NCBI RefSeq assembly: GCF_016908875.1
Contig: NZ_JAFBES010000006.1
Span: forward strand, 170,159-234,158
Direction: 5' to 3'
Source of the DNA: Bacillus ectoiniformans
GTDB lineage: Bacteria; Bacillota; Bacilli; Bacillales; Domibacillaceae
DNA length: 64,000 nt
Part shown: positions 44,864-54,569 of the stretch, piece after piece
How positions within the stretch are numbered: position 1 is the first letter of the stretch
Layout: each line of letters starts with the position of its first letter
Made by a program: the position numbers and the translations under genes
Notes under the pieces: generated by a model
What the model was told of the DNA's origin: nothing
The model's database searches: none
What the model saw: the letters and a program-made list of their open reading frames with translations, nothing else

Positions 44864-45526
44864 TTATTTATTCACGACTTTAATAAACGCTTGGGCTGTG
44901 CTTTCACTCGATTGCGGATTTTGCCCTGTAACTAAATGTCCGTCTGTCACTACATGATCAGAATAAGGAGCTGCTTCCACAAATCCCGCACCTAACTCAG
45001 AAAGCTTGGTTTGCAGCAGAAATGGCAGAAGTGGAGCTAAGCCAGTTTCATCTTCTTCTTTATTCGTAAATCCAGTCAGTTTCTTCCCTTTCACAAGCGG
45101 ATTTCCATCCGGCAGGAACGCATTTGCGAATGCAGCTGGTCCGTGGCATACGGCTCCAATTGCTTTATTTTCTTTTTCATAGTAGGCGAGAATATTTTGA
45201 AGGTCTTTATCATCTGCCAAGTCAAACATCGGTCCATGTCCGCCCGGCAGGAATATTCCATCGTAACCTTCAAAGACAACTGCACTCAATTTCTCTGTTT
45301 TATCAAGATACTGCATCGCCTCATTCCATTCAGATGGACGCTCATCTGTCATACTGTTAGGATCGAGAGGAATTTTCCCGCCTAAAGGACTAGCCACTTC
45401 CACCTGAAAACCAGCCTTTTTAAATGCAGCATAAGGCTCTGCATATTCTGATAGCCAAAGTCCAGTCGGGTGATCTTGATCAATTTGTTTCACATTCGTT
45501 ACGACCATAAGAATTCTTTTGCTCAT
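44864..45526 (-). CDS. DJ-1/PfpI-family type 1 glutamine amidotransferase-like protein
   Basis: 220 residues. The nucleophile elbow A-V-C127-H128-G-P and a conserved N-terminal acidic residue in W-L-S-E-Y-A-E-P-Y mark the Hsp31/DJ-1 glyoxalase-III-like subgroup; G-G-H-G-P-M-F-D-L-A-D-D lies before the elbow. Such proteins detoxify glyoxals or act as chaperones in stress. It is cytosolic. AAGGGG lies eight bases before the ATG. Monocistronic. Confidence 0.88.
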   Translation of the reverse strand: MSKRILMVVTNVKQIDQDHPTGLWLSEYAEPYAAFKKAGFQVEVASPLGGKIPLDPNSMTDERPSEWNEAMQYLDKTEKLSAVVFEGYDGIFLPGGHGPMFDLADDKDLQNILAYYEKENKAIGAVCHGPAAFANAFLPDGNPLVKGKKLTGFTNKEEDETGLAPLLPFLLQTKLSELGAGFVEAAPYSDHVVTDGHLVTGQNPQSSESTAQAFIKVVNK

Positions 45527-45756
45527 TTAATCTACCCCTTCTATTGGTTCTCAATTAGTTATCGTTCACACAAGATACTTTTCCCTTAGAAGGTGGAATT
45601 AAACACCATAATGCTTCAAAGAATAAAAGCCTTATTTGTCCAGCTTACTCTGAACTGATGTTAATAATTATTTCTTCGTCTATTCAATAAACTTAACATT
45701 TCATTATCATTCTATCGTATGATATTTATAAGATAGAAGAAAGAAGGGGATTTCGT

Positions 45757-46077
45757 ATGCTAGTTGTCACCACTGAAAATATTCCAGGATATAAAGTAAC
45801 AGAAGTAAAAGGCACTTGCTTTGGCTTAATCGTGCGAAGCAGAGGAATTGGGGCAGATATAATGGCTCAATTCAAAGGAATTATGGGCGGTGAAATCAAA
45901 CAATATACAAAGATGCTTGAAGACTCTAGGAAAGAAGCGATGGACAGAATGGTAAAAAACGCCAATCAAATGGGAGCCAACGCTATTATTATGGCCCGCT
46001 TTGACTCCGGTGAAGCCGGCAGCAATATGAGTGAAATCGTCGCCTTTGGGACAGCTGTTGTTGTGGAGAAGGAATAA
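45757..46077 (+). CDS. YbjQ/UPF0145 family protein
   Basis: 106 residues. M-L-V-V-T-T-E-N-I-P-G-Y, then G-G-E-I-K-Q-Y-T-K-M-L-E-D-S-R-K-E-A, and N-A-I-I-M-A-R-F are the conserved segments of YbjQ (UPF0145), small pentameric proteins with a proposed heavy-metal-binding role. AAGGGG lies seven bases before the ATG. The stop codon directly abuts the next ATG (TAA-ATG), so the pair is translationally coupled. Confidence 0.88.
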   Translation: MLVVTTENIPGYKVTEVKGTCFGLIVRSRGIGADIMAQFKGIMGGEIKQYTKMLEDSRKEAMDRMVKNANQMGANAIIMARFDSGEAGSNMSEIVAFGTAVVVEKE

Positions 46078-46299
46078 ATGTGGAAGTGGGTCATTCTCTA
46101 TTTCGCGGGTCAGGTTATATTGCTTGCGGTTCTCATATTAATCTCTCGTTTTACTGACAAACGTTATAAGTCATCAGAAAGCGAGATACCAGCCGGCTTC
46201 GTAAAAACAGATGAAGTATCAATCGACCCTATATCTGGAGAAAAAACAAGAGTTTTTTATAATGAACTAACCGGTGAACGAATCTATATTAAAGAGTAA
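46078..46299 (+). CDS. Small single-pass membrane protein coupled to YbjQ
   Basis: 73 residues. One N-terminal membrane helix (W-V-I-L-Y-F-A-G-Q-V-I-L-L-A-V-L-I-L) is followed by a ~45-residue soluble tail ending in D-P-I-S-G-E-K-T-R-V-F-Y-N. No recognised family. The start directly follows the YbjQ stop; the ribosome site GAAGGA lies in the end of ybjQ. It probably works with its partner at the membrane. Confidence 0.7.
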   Translation: MWKWVILYFAGQVILLAVLILISRFTDKRYKSSESEIPAGFVKTDEVSIDPISGEKTRVFYNELTGERIYIKE

Positions 46300-46320
46300 G
46301 CTTTTTCAGGTTCAAAAACC

Positions 46321-46366
46321 AAAAGGACGATCAAAAAGGTAAATCATACTTTTTTGATCGTCTTTT
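46321..46366. terminator. Bidirectional terminator between the YbjQ operon and the kinase gene
   Basis: GACGATCAAAAAG (46326-46338) pairs with CTTTTTTGATCGTC (46349-46362); T tracts are present on both strands. Confidence 0.8.
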
Positions 46367-46368
46367 AT

Positions 46369-48276
46369 TTACTGCTGTTCATTAAAAACAGGCATTAAAA
46401 TATTTACTTTCGTCCCTTTATTTTCTTCGCTTTCAAACGAAATGGTTCCTTTATGATTTTCAATAATTTTAAAGCTGACCATTAAGCCCAGCCCAGTTCC
46501 TTTTTCTTTATTAGAATAAAAAGGTTCACCCAGCCGCGCGATTCGATCTTTTGGTACGCCAACTCCCTCATCAATTACTTCCAGTTTCACATACTGATCC
46601 GAGTATTTGCTCGTGCGAATCGTGATATTCCCTCCATTTGGCATAGCATCTATGGCGTTTTTTATTAAGTTCACAATGACTTGTTTGATTTGTTTGGCTT
46701 CACCGAACGAAGATGGCAGATGTCCGGACAGCTGCCTTTTTATTTCTACTTTTTTCAATAGCGCTTCCGGCTCCATAAATGTAATGACTTCTTCAAGCAC
46801 GGTATTTAAATTTAGCTTCTCCATTTTCAGCTGCTGATGCGGTTTAGCGAGCATAAGAAATTCATTCATGATAAATTCAATTCTTTGCAATTCTGATAAA
46901 ATGATATCGCTGTATTTATTTCCTTGATCTTGGCTCCATAATTGAACAAAGCCTTTAATTGTAGTCAGCGGATTTCTGATTTCGTGGGCAATGCCTGCTG
47001 CCAATTGACCAACAACCCCAAGCTTATCCCCTTTTCGAATTAAGATATCCTTTTGTTTTAGCTCGGTAATATCTTCTGAAATACTAATAATTTTAATCGG
47101 CTCGCCTTTATCATTACATACCACAGTATGCCGGCATTTAAGCCAGCGAATTTCTTGATTGGCTCGGACGATCCGGTATTCAAACTCTGCTGGAGCTTTT
47201 ATTAAATCCTGCAAATACCCCTTTAGCATCTCTTGATCTTCCGGATGAACTAAATCAATAATAATATGAGGGTTTTTATAGATATCTTTTAGCGGAATGC
47301 CCCATATTTGTTCTACGGCTGCACTTACATATAGAAGTTCCATATCCTTGTTATGCACACAAAAAACTTCCCTGATATTTTCTGTGATTTCGCGAATTTG
47401 CTTCTCGCTTTCAACGAGCCTTTCAAAATTGACCTGTTGTTCATGAATGTCGCGGATATGAACGGCGAGCCCAGTAGGAGAAAATGATGTGCATATTTCA
47501 AAGTGCTTCTTTAATGACTTTGAATACACCTTAAACCGGTGAGCCGTTTTATTCCTCATCGACTTCTTAAAAAAATACTCATATACTGTCCCTTTCATTT
47601 CAGGGAACACTGTCCAGATGTTTTGGCCTTGTAAATGGCTCCGGTTCACCCGCCATAGCTGTTCAGTGACCTGATTGACATACATGAACGTCCAATTCTC
47701 GTCTAATAAGAAAAAACCATCGATCATACTTTCTAAAACATTCTCAACCGCTCCGTTTAAAGACTTCTTTTGATCACTCTCATCATCATTTTCTTTAAAA
47801 CCTGAGGTGATTGCTGATGTGCATCCCTGGAATGCATCAGATTCCCGATCACCATTTTTTTCAAAAGAATGGTCGTTTTGGAGGCTCTCTAATGTATGTG
47901 GATGGTTCCCGCTTATATCAGTAGCAAGCGCATAATATAGTCCTTCGTCAGACAATTTAACCGTGTGCCACAACAGCCACTTGTATGAACCATTCTTTGT
48001 ACGAAATTGATATTTTAGCGGAATGAATGACTCATTTCCGTGTACTGAATGGAAATCCATTTTTAATTCTATAAGCTGATTCGGATGGATCAAATCCATC
48101 AATTGTTTGCCGGCCACTTCTTTTTTTGCAAAGCCCATGATTTTTTCCCATGAAGGGTTGACGTACTGAATCAGTCCTTGCCTGTCAATCGCCATAAAGA
48201 TATCAGTTGTATTTTCTAACAGCCACTCCATTTCTTTAAATGCGAATCGCGTGGTGTATAAAAATGTATGAGTCAA
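46369..48276 (-). CDS. PAS-domain sensor histidine kinase (second, orphan)
   Basis: 635 residues, no membrane helix. Three PAS units (~20-130, ~190-290, ~300-410; e.g. W-L-L-E-N-T-T-D-I-F-M-A-I-D and S-M-I-D-G-F-F-L-L-D) precede a HisKA domain with H431 in I-A-H-E-I-R-N-P-L-T-T-I-K-G-F-V and a HATPase with N-L-I-K-N-A-I-D-A, D-E-G-V-G-V-P and G-T-G-L-G-L-M-V. The H-box is that of sporulation phosphorelay kinases. The start is TTG at 48276, eight bases after AAAGGAGG; the longer frame begins inside the ribosome site. A TTGTCGAA (0A box) lies ~105 bases upstream. Confidence 0.88.
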   Translation of the reverse strand: MTHTFLYTTRFAFKEMEWLLENTTDIFMAIDRQGLIQYVNPSWEKIMGFAKKEVAGKQLMDLIHPNQLIELKMDFHSVHGNESFIPLKYQFRTKNGSYKWLLWHTVKLSDEGLYYALATDISGNHPHTLESLQNDHSFEKNGDRESDAFQGCTSAITSGFKENDDESDQKKSLNGAVENVLESMIDGFFLLDENWTFMYVNQVTEQLWRVNRSHLQGQNIWTVFPEMKGTVYEYFFKKSMRNKTAHRFKVYSKSLKKHFEICTSFSPTGLAVHIRDIHEQQVNFERLVESEKQIREITENIREVFCVHNKDMELLYVSAAVEQIWGIPLKDIYKNPHIIIDLVHPEDQEMLKGYLQDLIKAPAEFEYRIVRANQEIRWLKCRHTVVCNDKGEPIKIISISEDITELKQKDILIRKGDKLGVVGQLAAGIAHEIRNPLTTIKGFVQLWSQDQGNKYSDIILSELQRIEFIMNEFLMLAKPHQQLKMEKLNLNTVLEEVITFMEPEALLKKVEIKRQLSGHLPSSFGEAKQIKQVIVNLIKNAIDAMPNGGNITIRTSKYSDQYVKLEVIDEGVGVPKDRIARLGEPFYSNKEKGTGLGLMVSFKIIENHKGTISFESEENKGTKVNILMPVFNEQQ

Positions 48277-48618
48277 AAAAATCGCCTCCTTTCGCACCAA
48301 CAGTCATTTCCCTGATTTCATATCTATAACTATTTTTTCTTTATTTTATAAAAATTACCTGCATGTATTCAACAAAATATTTCGACAATTGAAATACTTT
48401 TCAATGATTTTTTATGTATGAGTAAGAATTTATTTCCCTTTGAGACAGAAGTTTACTAAATTGGTGATGAATAGAACAGAGCACGGAGACTTAAAATTCC
48501 TACTTTTTTAGCCGTTTCAATAAACTAGACGATTAAATCCTATTCATTTCCATACTATTCTCCTGAATCAGATGACACAGCAAAAAACCTGTGCACGCCG
48601 GATGTGCACAGGCTAAAA
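48277..48618. other. Intergenic region upstream of the second kinase
   Basis: A 342-base gene-free stretch. On the kinase side it has a 0A-box-like TTGTCGAA (minus strand, 48381-48388). On the other side it has the terminator of the AGCS gene (48588-48612). The rest is A/T-rich without coding sequence. Confidence 0.35.
48588..48612 (-). terminator. Terminator of the AGCS transporter gene
   Basis: A perfect 9-bp stem CCTGTGCAC/GTGCACAGG with a 7-base loop, followed by TTTTTT on the minus strand. It lies seven bases past the stop at 48619. Confidence 0.9.
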
Positions 48619-50040
48619 TTATCTTTCAGTCTCTTGTCGTCTTCCCCAGCATTCCGTTTCTCCAACCCCCTCGATTGAATCAGCATAGAAGACGGGATCT
48701 TTTCCTGCTTTTCGCTGCATTCGATAATCCCTCAGTGCAGCCAAGGCGATTTTATAAAGCATCGTAATCGCAATTAGGTTAATAAATGCCATGATGGCCA
48801 TAAACAAATCAGCTAAATTCCACACTAGACTGATTTTCGCTACCGAACCAAAGAACACCATCCCAATCACCGCAAGCCGATAAATGAACAAGGCAGCGGG
48901 CGACTCTTTAATAAACTCTATATTGGTTTCTCCGTAATAATAATTTCCAATGACAGAGCTAAAAGCAAAGAGGAAAATAGCTACGGCAACAAAGATGGTA
49001 GCCCAATCCCCTATATGAACAGCTAAAGCCGATTGTGTGAGATTAATAGAGGTGGCATCTGCGCGCAAATATTCCCCAGACAATAAAATAATAAATGCGG
49101 TTGCCGAACAAATCAGTATCGTATCAACAAAGACACCCAGTGTCTGAATCAGACCTTGTTTAACAGGGTGACTGACAGCCGCCGTTGCAGCTGCATTCGG
49201 AGCAGATCCCATGCCGGCTTCATTTGAAAATAACCCCCGCTTAATGCCGTTCAATACAGCCGCGCCAAGTGCTCCTCCTGCCGCTTGTTCAATGCCAAAA
49301 GCCGCTTTCACAATTAACATAAACATTGCAGGTATTTCAGTGATATTGAACAGTAAAATAAAAATAGCTAATACTAGATAAATAACCGCCATTACCGGTA
49401 CAAGTATTTGAGTCACATGCGCGATTCTTTTTAAGCCGCCAAATATAATGATGGCTGTTAATATAGCAAGCACGGCCCCAACAGCAATTTTTGAAACACC
49501 AAACCCTTCATTCATAGCCAAAGAAATCGTATTGGACTGAACAGCATTAAATACTAATCCGAAACAAAAGGTAATTGTAACAGCAAAAATGATCCCCATC
49601 CAGCGCTTGTTTAACCCTTTTTCCATATAGTAAGCCGGACCGCCGCGAAAACCATCGCGGTCTTTTACTTTGTAAATTTGCGCGAGCGTGCTTTCAACAA
49701 AACTGGAAGCTGCCCCGATTAATGCGATCACCCACATCCAAAATACAGCCCCTGGACCTCCTGCTGCAATTGCCGTGGCTACACCTGCAAGGTTCCCCGT
49801 TCCGATTCTCGAAGCCGCACTGATGGTAAATGCTTGAAATGATGAAATACCTCTTTTTCCATCAGCAGACACAGTGGATTTTTCAAAAATGATCCGAAAC
49901 ATTTCTTTCATGTAGCGAAACTGTACAAACTTGGATGTAAATGAAAATAGCAGACCTAATCCGACAAGCAAAGCGATCATCAAGTAGGTGTATAAATAAT
50001 TGCTTATTTCGACAATGACCGCATCTAAAGTTTCTAGCAC
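48619..50040 (-). CDS. alsT: Alanine/glycine:cation symporter (AlsT-like)
   Basis: 473 residues with about ten hydrophobic helices. The AGCS signatures are clear: S-A-A-S-R-I-G-T-G-N-L-A-G-V-A-T-A-I-A-A-G-G-P-G-A, R-G-G-P-A-Y-Y-M-E-K-G and S-N-E-A-G-M-G-S-A-P-N-A-A-A-T-A. It couples sodium to alanine, glycine or glutamine uptake. Its place downstream of parE-parC is the same as for alsT in B. subtilis. A GTG at 50049 would sit on the AAGGAG; the GTG at 50040, eight bases away, is preferred. Confidence 0.88.
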   Translation of the reverse strand: MLETLDAVIVEISNYLYTYLMIALLVGLGLLFSFTSKFVQFRYMKEMFRIIFEKSTVSADGKRGISSFQAFTISAASRIGTGNLAGVATAIAAGGPGAVFWMWVIALIGAASSFVESTLAQIYKVKDRDGFRGGPAYYMEKGLNKRWMGIIFAVTITFCFGLVFNAVQSNTISLAMNEGFGVSKIAVGAVLAILTAIIIFGGLKRIAHVTQILVPVMAVIYLVLAIFILLFNITEIPAMFMLIVKAAFGIEQAAGGALGAAVLNGIKRGLFSNEAGMGSAPNAAATAAVSHPVKQGLIQTLGVFVDTILICSATAFIILLSGEYLRADATSINLTQSALAVHIGDWATIFVAVAIFLFAFSSVIGNYYYGETNIEFIKESPAALFIYRLAVIGMVFFGSVAKISLVWNLADLFMAIMAFINLIAITMLYKIALAALRDYRMQRKAGKDPVFYADSIEGVGETECWGRRQETER

Positions 50041-50131
50041 CGCCTTCACTCCTTTTTAAGTAAGGTAAATTATTCCTGATTATCTGTAAACAATTTACTT
50101 TACCCTAAGCAGACGCTCACTAATCAAAAAA

Positions 50132-50152
50132 CCGGCCTAAAAATCAGGCCGG
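50132..50152 (-). terminator. Terminator between parC and alsT
   Basis: CCGGCCT (50132-50138) pairs with AGGCCGG (50146-50152); TTTTTT follows on the minus strand. It is 12 bases past the parC stop codon. Confidence 0.85.
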
Positions 50153-50164
50153 CTGCTTGCTTTT

Positions 50165-52594
50165 TTATTCTTCTGTTTGGATTGACAAATAAACGGACTC
50201 TACTTGCCCCTTATCTTTCTCATCGATGACAAACGAGCCATTAGAATATCGGTCGCTCGTCTTCATTTTTCCTGTATCAATCGTTTCTAAATGGCCTTTT
50301 AAAGTAGAAAGGACAACTGTGTCACTTTTACTGACTAACTGCATGCCAGCTATGCGGTGAGGATTAGATTTCAGCTCCCTCAGCATAAGCACTCCTCGGT
50401 TCGCTCTTGAAGACGGTTCAAACTCAGACAGTTTCATTTTCTTCGCTGCTCCTCGCTGAGTAGCGATCCACACCTCTTTTTGCTCGCCTTCATTCCATAC
50501 TTTTCCGTTCACTACGGTGTCACCGTCTTTTAAATTGATTCCTTTTACGCCTGCCGCCCGCGGCCCCACTATGCTCGCCTCTTCTTCTGCAAACCATAGA
50601 TTATAGCCAAACTTCGTAGCAAGCATGATTTGACCATGGCCGCTTGTCAGGTGAACATCAACTACTTCATCGTCCCCTTTTAAGTTAATCGCGACCAGTG
50701 CACGCGAATAGCGCTGAACTTTATACTGAGCCAGTTCCGTTCGCTTCACCATGCCATTTTTCGTTATAAATAACAAAAAGGCCGGCTGCTGAAAATCTTT
50801 AATCGAATAAGCCGAGAGTACTGTTTCATTTTTATCCATTGACACAAAGCTCGCTAAATGATGTCCAAGATCTTTCCAGCGAACATCCGGAAGTTCATGA
50901 ACAGGCATGTACATATAATTGCCTTTATTCGTGAAGACAAGAAGAACATCAGTCGTATTGATCTCTTCTTTAAATACTAATCTATCTGTCTCTTTGATCG
51001 CCAAGTCGCGTCCCCCAGAAGCAGAATAAGATCTGAGACTTGTACGTTTAATATAGCCGTCTTCCGTTACCGTAACCATAACGTCTTCACTAGGAATCAT
51101 AACTTCAAGATTGACTTTAATCTCTTCAATTTCATCTTCAATAATGGTTCTTCGTTCATCGTTATATTTCTTCTTAATGTCTCTTAATTCCTTTTTAATG
51201 ACACCAAGAAGCTTCCTTTCACTGGCTAATATCGCTGTCAATTCGTCTATCAGCTTCGCTAGCTCTTCTGCTTCTTGCTGCAGGGCAGTAATATCGGTAT
51301 TCGTCAAACGGTATAATTGCAAGCTGACAATAGCTTCTGCCTGCGGTTCAGTAAATTGAAAGCGGTCTATTAAATTGTTTTTGGCGTCTCGTTTATCTTT
51401 AGAAGCGCGAATGACCGCAATGACTTCGTCTAAAATGGATAAAGCCTTCATTAGACCTTCTACAATATGCTCTCTGGATTTAGCTTTTGCTAAATCGAAT
51501 TCCGAGCGTTTAGTAACAACTTCTTTTTGATGAGAGATATACGCATCTAATAAATCAAAAAGACTCATTAGCTTCGGATGTCGATTGTGTATAGCGACCA
51601 TGTTGAAGTTATAGCTGACTTGAAGGTCGCTCGCTTTATATAAATAGTTCAAAATCCCTTGAGCGTCACCGTCTTTTTTTAATTCAATGACGACTCGAAG
51701 CCCTGTCCGATCCGTTTCGTCACGCACCTCGGCAATGCCTTCCACTTTTCGGTCGATACGAAACTCGTCCATTTTCTTTACTAAATTGGCTTTGTTTACT
51801 TCATAAGGGATCTCGGTAATGACAATTTGTTTGCGTCCGCCTCTGATCTCTTCAATCTCCGCTTTTCCGCGAATCACTATTTTCCCTTTTCCGGTCTCGT
51901 ACGCTTTTTTAATGCCATCGACCCCTTGAATAATACCCCCAGTAGGAAAATCTGGCCCTTTTAAAACGGTCATCAAGTCTTCGACCGTACAATCTGGCTG
52001 ATCCATTCGCATAATTGCCGCATCAATGACTTCTCCAATTTGATGGGGCGGAATTTCTGTCGCATACCCTGCTGAGATTCCAGTTGATCCGTTTACTAAT
52101 AAACTTGGATATCTTGCTGGAAGCACAGTCGGCTCCTCAGTTGTATCATCAAAATTCGGGATGAAGTCGACCGTTCTCTTTTCAATATCCTTTAATAATT
52201 CACCGGATATAGCAGAAAGCCTCGCTTCCGTGTAACGCATAGCAGCCGGGGGGTCTCCGTCAATTGATCCGTTATTTCCATGCATTTCAACGAGCAGCTT
52301 TCGCACTTTCCACTCCTGGCTTAAACGCACCATCGCATCATACACTGACGTATCGCCATGCGGATGAAAGTTACCAATTACATTCCCGACTGTTTTAGCT
52401 GATTTTCTAAACCCTTTTTCTACCGTATTGCCTTCTGTGTACATCGCATATAGAATTCTGCGCTGAACCGGCTTTAATCCATCACGCGCATCAGGAAGAG
52501 CCCTTTCCTGGATAATGTATTTACTGTACCGGCCAAAACGGTCGCCAAGTACATCTTCTAGCGGTAAATCTTGAAATATTTCCTTCTGTTGCAT
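50165..52594 (-). CDS. parC: DNA topoisomerase IV subunit A
   Basis: 809 residues. The catalytic tyrosine is Y121 in A-A-M-R-Y-T-E-A-R-L; the N-terminus Q-R-R-I-L-Y-A-M and the tower/coiled-coil domains follow, with a C-terminal beta-pinwheel. With ParE it decatenates chromosomes. In the quinolone-determining region the sequence is H-P-H-G-D-T-S-V-Y-D, i.e. Thr and Asp where S. aureus ParC has S80 and E84. ATG start four bases after the parE stop; the ribosome site is inside parE, so translation is coupled. Confidence 0.97.
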   Translation of the reverse strand: MQQKEIFQDLPLEDVLGDRFGRYSKYIIQERALPDARDGLKPVQRRILYAMYTEGNTVEKGFRKSAKTVGNVIGNFHPHGDTSVYDAMVRLSQEWKVRKLLVEMHGNNGSIDGDPPAAMRYTEARLSAISGELLKDIEKRTVDFIPNFDDTTEEPTVLPARYPSLLVNGSTGISAGYATEIPPHQIGEVIDAAIMRMDQPDCTVEDLMTVLKGPDFPTGGIIQGVDGIKKAYETGKGKIVIRGKAEIEEIRGGRKQIVITEIPYEVNKANLVKKMDEFRIDRKVEGIAEVRDETDRTGLRVVIELKKDGDAQGILNYLYKASDLQVSYNFNMVAIHNRHPKLMSLFDLLDAYISHQKEVVTKRSEFDLAKAKSREHIVEGLMKALSILDEVIAVIRASKDKRDAKNNLIDRFQFTEPQAEAIVSLQLYRLTNTDITALQQEAEELAKLIDELTAILASERKLLGVIKKELRDIKKKYNDERRTIIEDEIEEIKVNLEVMIPSEDVMVTVTEDGYIKRTSLRSYSASGGRDLAIKETDRLVFKEEINTTDVLLVFTNKGNYMYMPVHELPDVRWKDLGHHLASFVSMDKNETVLSAYSIKDFQQPAFLLFITKNGMVKRTELAQYKVQRYSRALVAINLKGDDEVVDVHLTSGHGQIMLATKFGYNLWFAEEEASIVGPRAAGVKGINLKDGDTVVNGKVWNEGEQKEVWIATQRGAAKKMKLSEFEPSSRANRGVLMLRELKSNPHRIAGMQLVSKSDTVVLSTLKGHLETIDTGKMKTSDRYSNGSFVIDEKDKGQVESVYLSIQTEE

Positions 52595-52598
52595 CTAT

Positions 52599-54569
52599 TT
52601 ATTCCTCCTCCCTAACTGAAAGATTTTCATTCTCTAAAATGTTCTCTCCTTCTTCCAGTCCGAAAGCTACGTTCGACTCAATCCATTTGCGGCGCGGTTC
52701 CACTTTGTCTCCCATCAATGTGGTGACGCGTCGTTCTGCGCGGGCGGCATCGTCAATTCTTACGCGTATTAACGTGCGGGTTTCAGGATTCATGGTTGTT
52801 TCCCAGAGCTGGTCGGCGTTCATTTCACCAAGACCTTTATAGCGCTGAAGCATATAGCCTTTTCCGACTTTTTTCGTTGTCTGATCCAGTTCATCGTCCG
52901 TCCAAGCATATTCGACCACTTCTTTTTTGCCCGTGCCTTTGCTCACTTTATAAAGCGGCGGAAGAGCAATATAAACTTTGCCGGCTTCAATCAAAGGCTT
53001 CATGTAACGGTAAAAGAACGTCAATAATAGCACTTGGATATGAGCACCATCTGTGTCGGCGTCAGTCATAATGATGATTTTGTCATAATTCGTGTCATCG
53101 ACAGCGAATTCAGGACCTACACCTGCTCCGATCGCATGAATGATTGTATTAATTTCTTCGTTTTTAAATATATCTGCAAGCTTCGCTTTTTCCGTATTAA
53201 TGACTTTCCCGCGCAATGGCAGGACTGCCTGGAAGCGCCGGTCCCTGCCTTGTTTGGCTGAGCCGCCGGCTGAATCTCCCTCGACTAAATACAGCTCATT
53301 TCTTTCTGGGTTGCGAGACTGAGCTGGGGTTAGTTTGCCGGATAAAACAGCTTCAGATTTTTTTCGTTTTTTGCCATTGCGAGCGTCTTCTCTTGCTTTC
53401 CTGGCAGCTTCTCTCGCTTGAGCCGCTTTGATCGCCTTTTTAATCAGCAGGGCGCTAATATCGGGATTTTCTCCTAAAAAGTACGATAATTGTTCTGAAA
53501 CCACAGCATCTACGGCTGATCGGGCTTCACTTGTCCCGAGTTTTCCTTTTGTCTGACCTTCAAACTGCAGTAATTCTTCTGGAATCCTGACAGATACAAT
53601 CGCAGACAGACCTTCTCGAATATCCGTACCCTCCAGATTTTTCTCTTTCTCTTTTAGAAGGTTTACTTTCCGGGCATATTCATTAAATGTTCTCGTCATC
53701 GCTGTCCGGGCACCTGCTTCATGCGTTCCGCCATCTTTTGTCCGCACGTTATTGACAAAGGATAGAACATTTTCAGAAAATCCATCATTGAATTGAAAAG
53801 AAAATTCTACTTCCATGCCGTTCTGCTCACCAGAAAAATAAGCCACTTGATGAAGCACATCTTTTTCTTCGTTTAAATATTTGACAAATTCCTGTATGCC
53901 ATTTTCATAATGAAAGACTGTTTTTGAATCGCTGGCCTCATCTGTTAAGGTGATTTTCATTCCTTTAAGCAGAAAAGCGGATTCTCTAAGTCGTTCACCG
54001 AGCGTATCGATATTATAATTTACTGTGCTGAAAATGGTTTTATCCGGTTTAAAATGAATCGTCGTGCCTGTATTCTTCGTCTTGCCTATTTTTTCTAAAG
54101 CGGTAGCGGGTTTCCCGCCACTTTCAAAGCGCTGTTCATATATGTATCCGTCACGGTGAATGGTAACTACCAGCCATTCTGACAGGGCATTAACTACTGA
54201 AGCCCCTACACCGTGCAGCCCGCCGCTTGTTTTATATCCGCCTTGTCCAAACTTTCCGCCTGCGTGAAGCACTGTTAGGATGACTTCCGGCGTAGAGCGG
54301 CCAGTCTTATGCATTCCTGTTGGCATACCGCGCCCAAAATCCTGGACACTGACAGATTGGTCTTTATGAATGGTTACATTAATTTCATTTCCATGGCCGG
54401 CTAACGCCTCATCCACAGAGTTATCAACTATTTCATATACGAGATGATGAAGCCCTCTCGCGTCAGTGGAACCAATGTACATTCCCGGTCTTTTTCTTAC
54501 CGCCTCAAGTCCTTCGAGTACTTGGATCGCATCATCATTATATTCAAATGTTGGTTTCGATTTTGACAC
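52599..54569 (-). CDS. parE: DNA topoisomerase IV subunit B
   Basis: 656 residues from a GTG start at 54569. Motifs of the GHKL ATPase are in place: E-I-V-D-N-S-V-D-E-A, G-R-G-M-P, and G-G-L-H-G-V-G-A-S-V-V; the TOPRIM domain has E-G-D-S-A-G-G-S-A and D-A-D-T-D-G-A-H-I. The start was chosen because AAAGGGG lies seven bases upstream, matching the short N-terminus of B. subtilis ParE; the upstream ATG is too close to the site. It is the first gene of the parE-parC operon. Confidence 0.97.
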   Translation of the reverse strand: MSKSKPTFEYNDDAIQVLEGLEAVRKRPGMYIGSTDARGLHHLVYEIVDNSVDEALAGHGNEINVTIHKDQSVSVQDFGRGMPTGMHKTGRSTPEVILTVLHAGGKFGQGGYKTSGGLHGVGASVVNALSEWLVVTIHRDGYIYEQRFESGGKPATALEKIGKTKNTGTTIHFKPDKTIFSTVNYNIDTLGERLRESAFLLKGMKITLTDEASDSKTVFHYENGIQEFVKYLNEEKDVLHQVAYFSGEQNGMEVEFSFQFNDGFSENVLSFVNNVRTKDGGTHEAGARTAMTRTFNEYARKVNLLKEKEKNLEGTDIREGLSAIVSVRIPEELLQFEGQTKGKLGTSEARSAVDAVVSEQLSYFLGENPDISALLIKKAIKAAQAREAARKAREDARNGKKRKKSEAVLSGKLTPAQSRNPERNELYLVEGDSAGGSAKQGRDRRFQAVLPLRGKVINTEKAKLADIFKNEEINTIIHAIGAGVGPEFAVDDTNYDKIIIMTDADTDGAHIQVLLLTFFYRYMKPLIEAGKVYIALPPLYKVSKGTGKKEVVEYAWTDDELDQTTKKVGKGYMLQRYKGLGEMNADQLWETTMNPETRTLIRVRIDDAARAERRVTTLMGDKVEPRRKWIESNVAFGLEEGENILENENLSVREEE

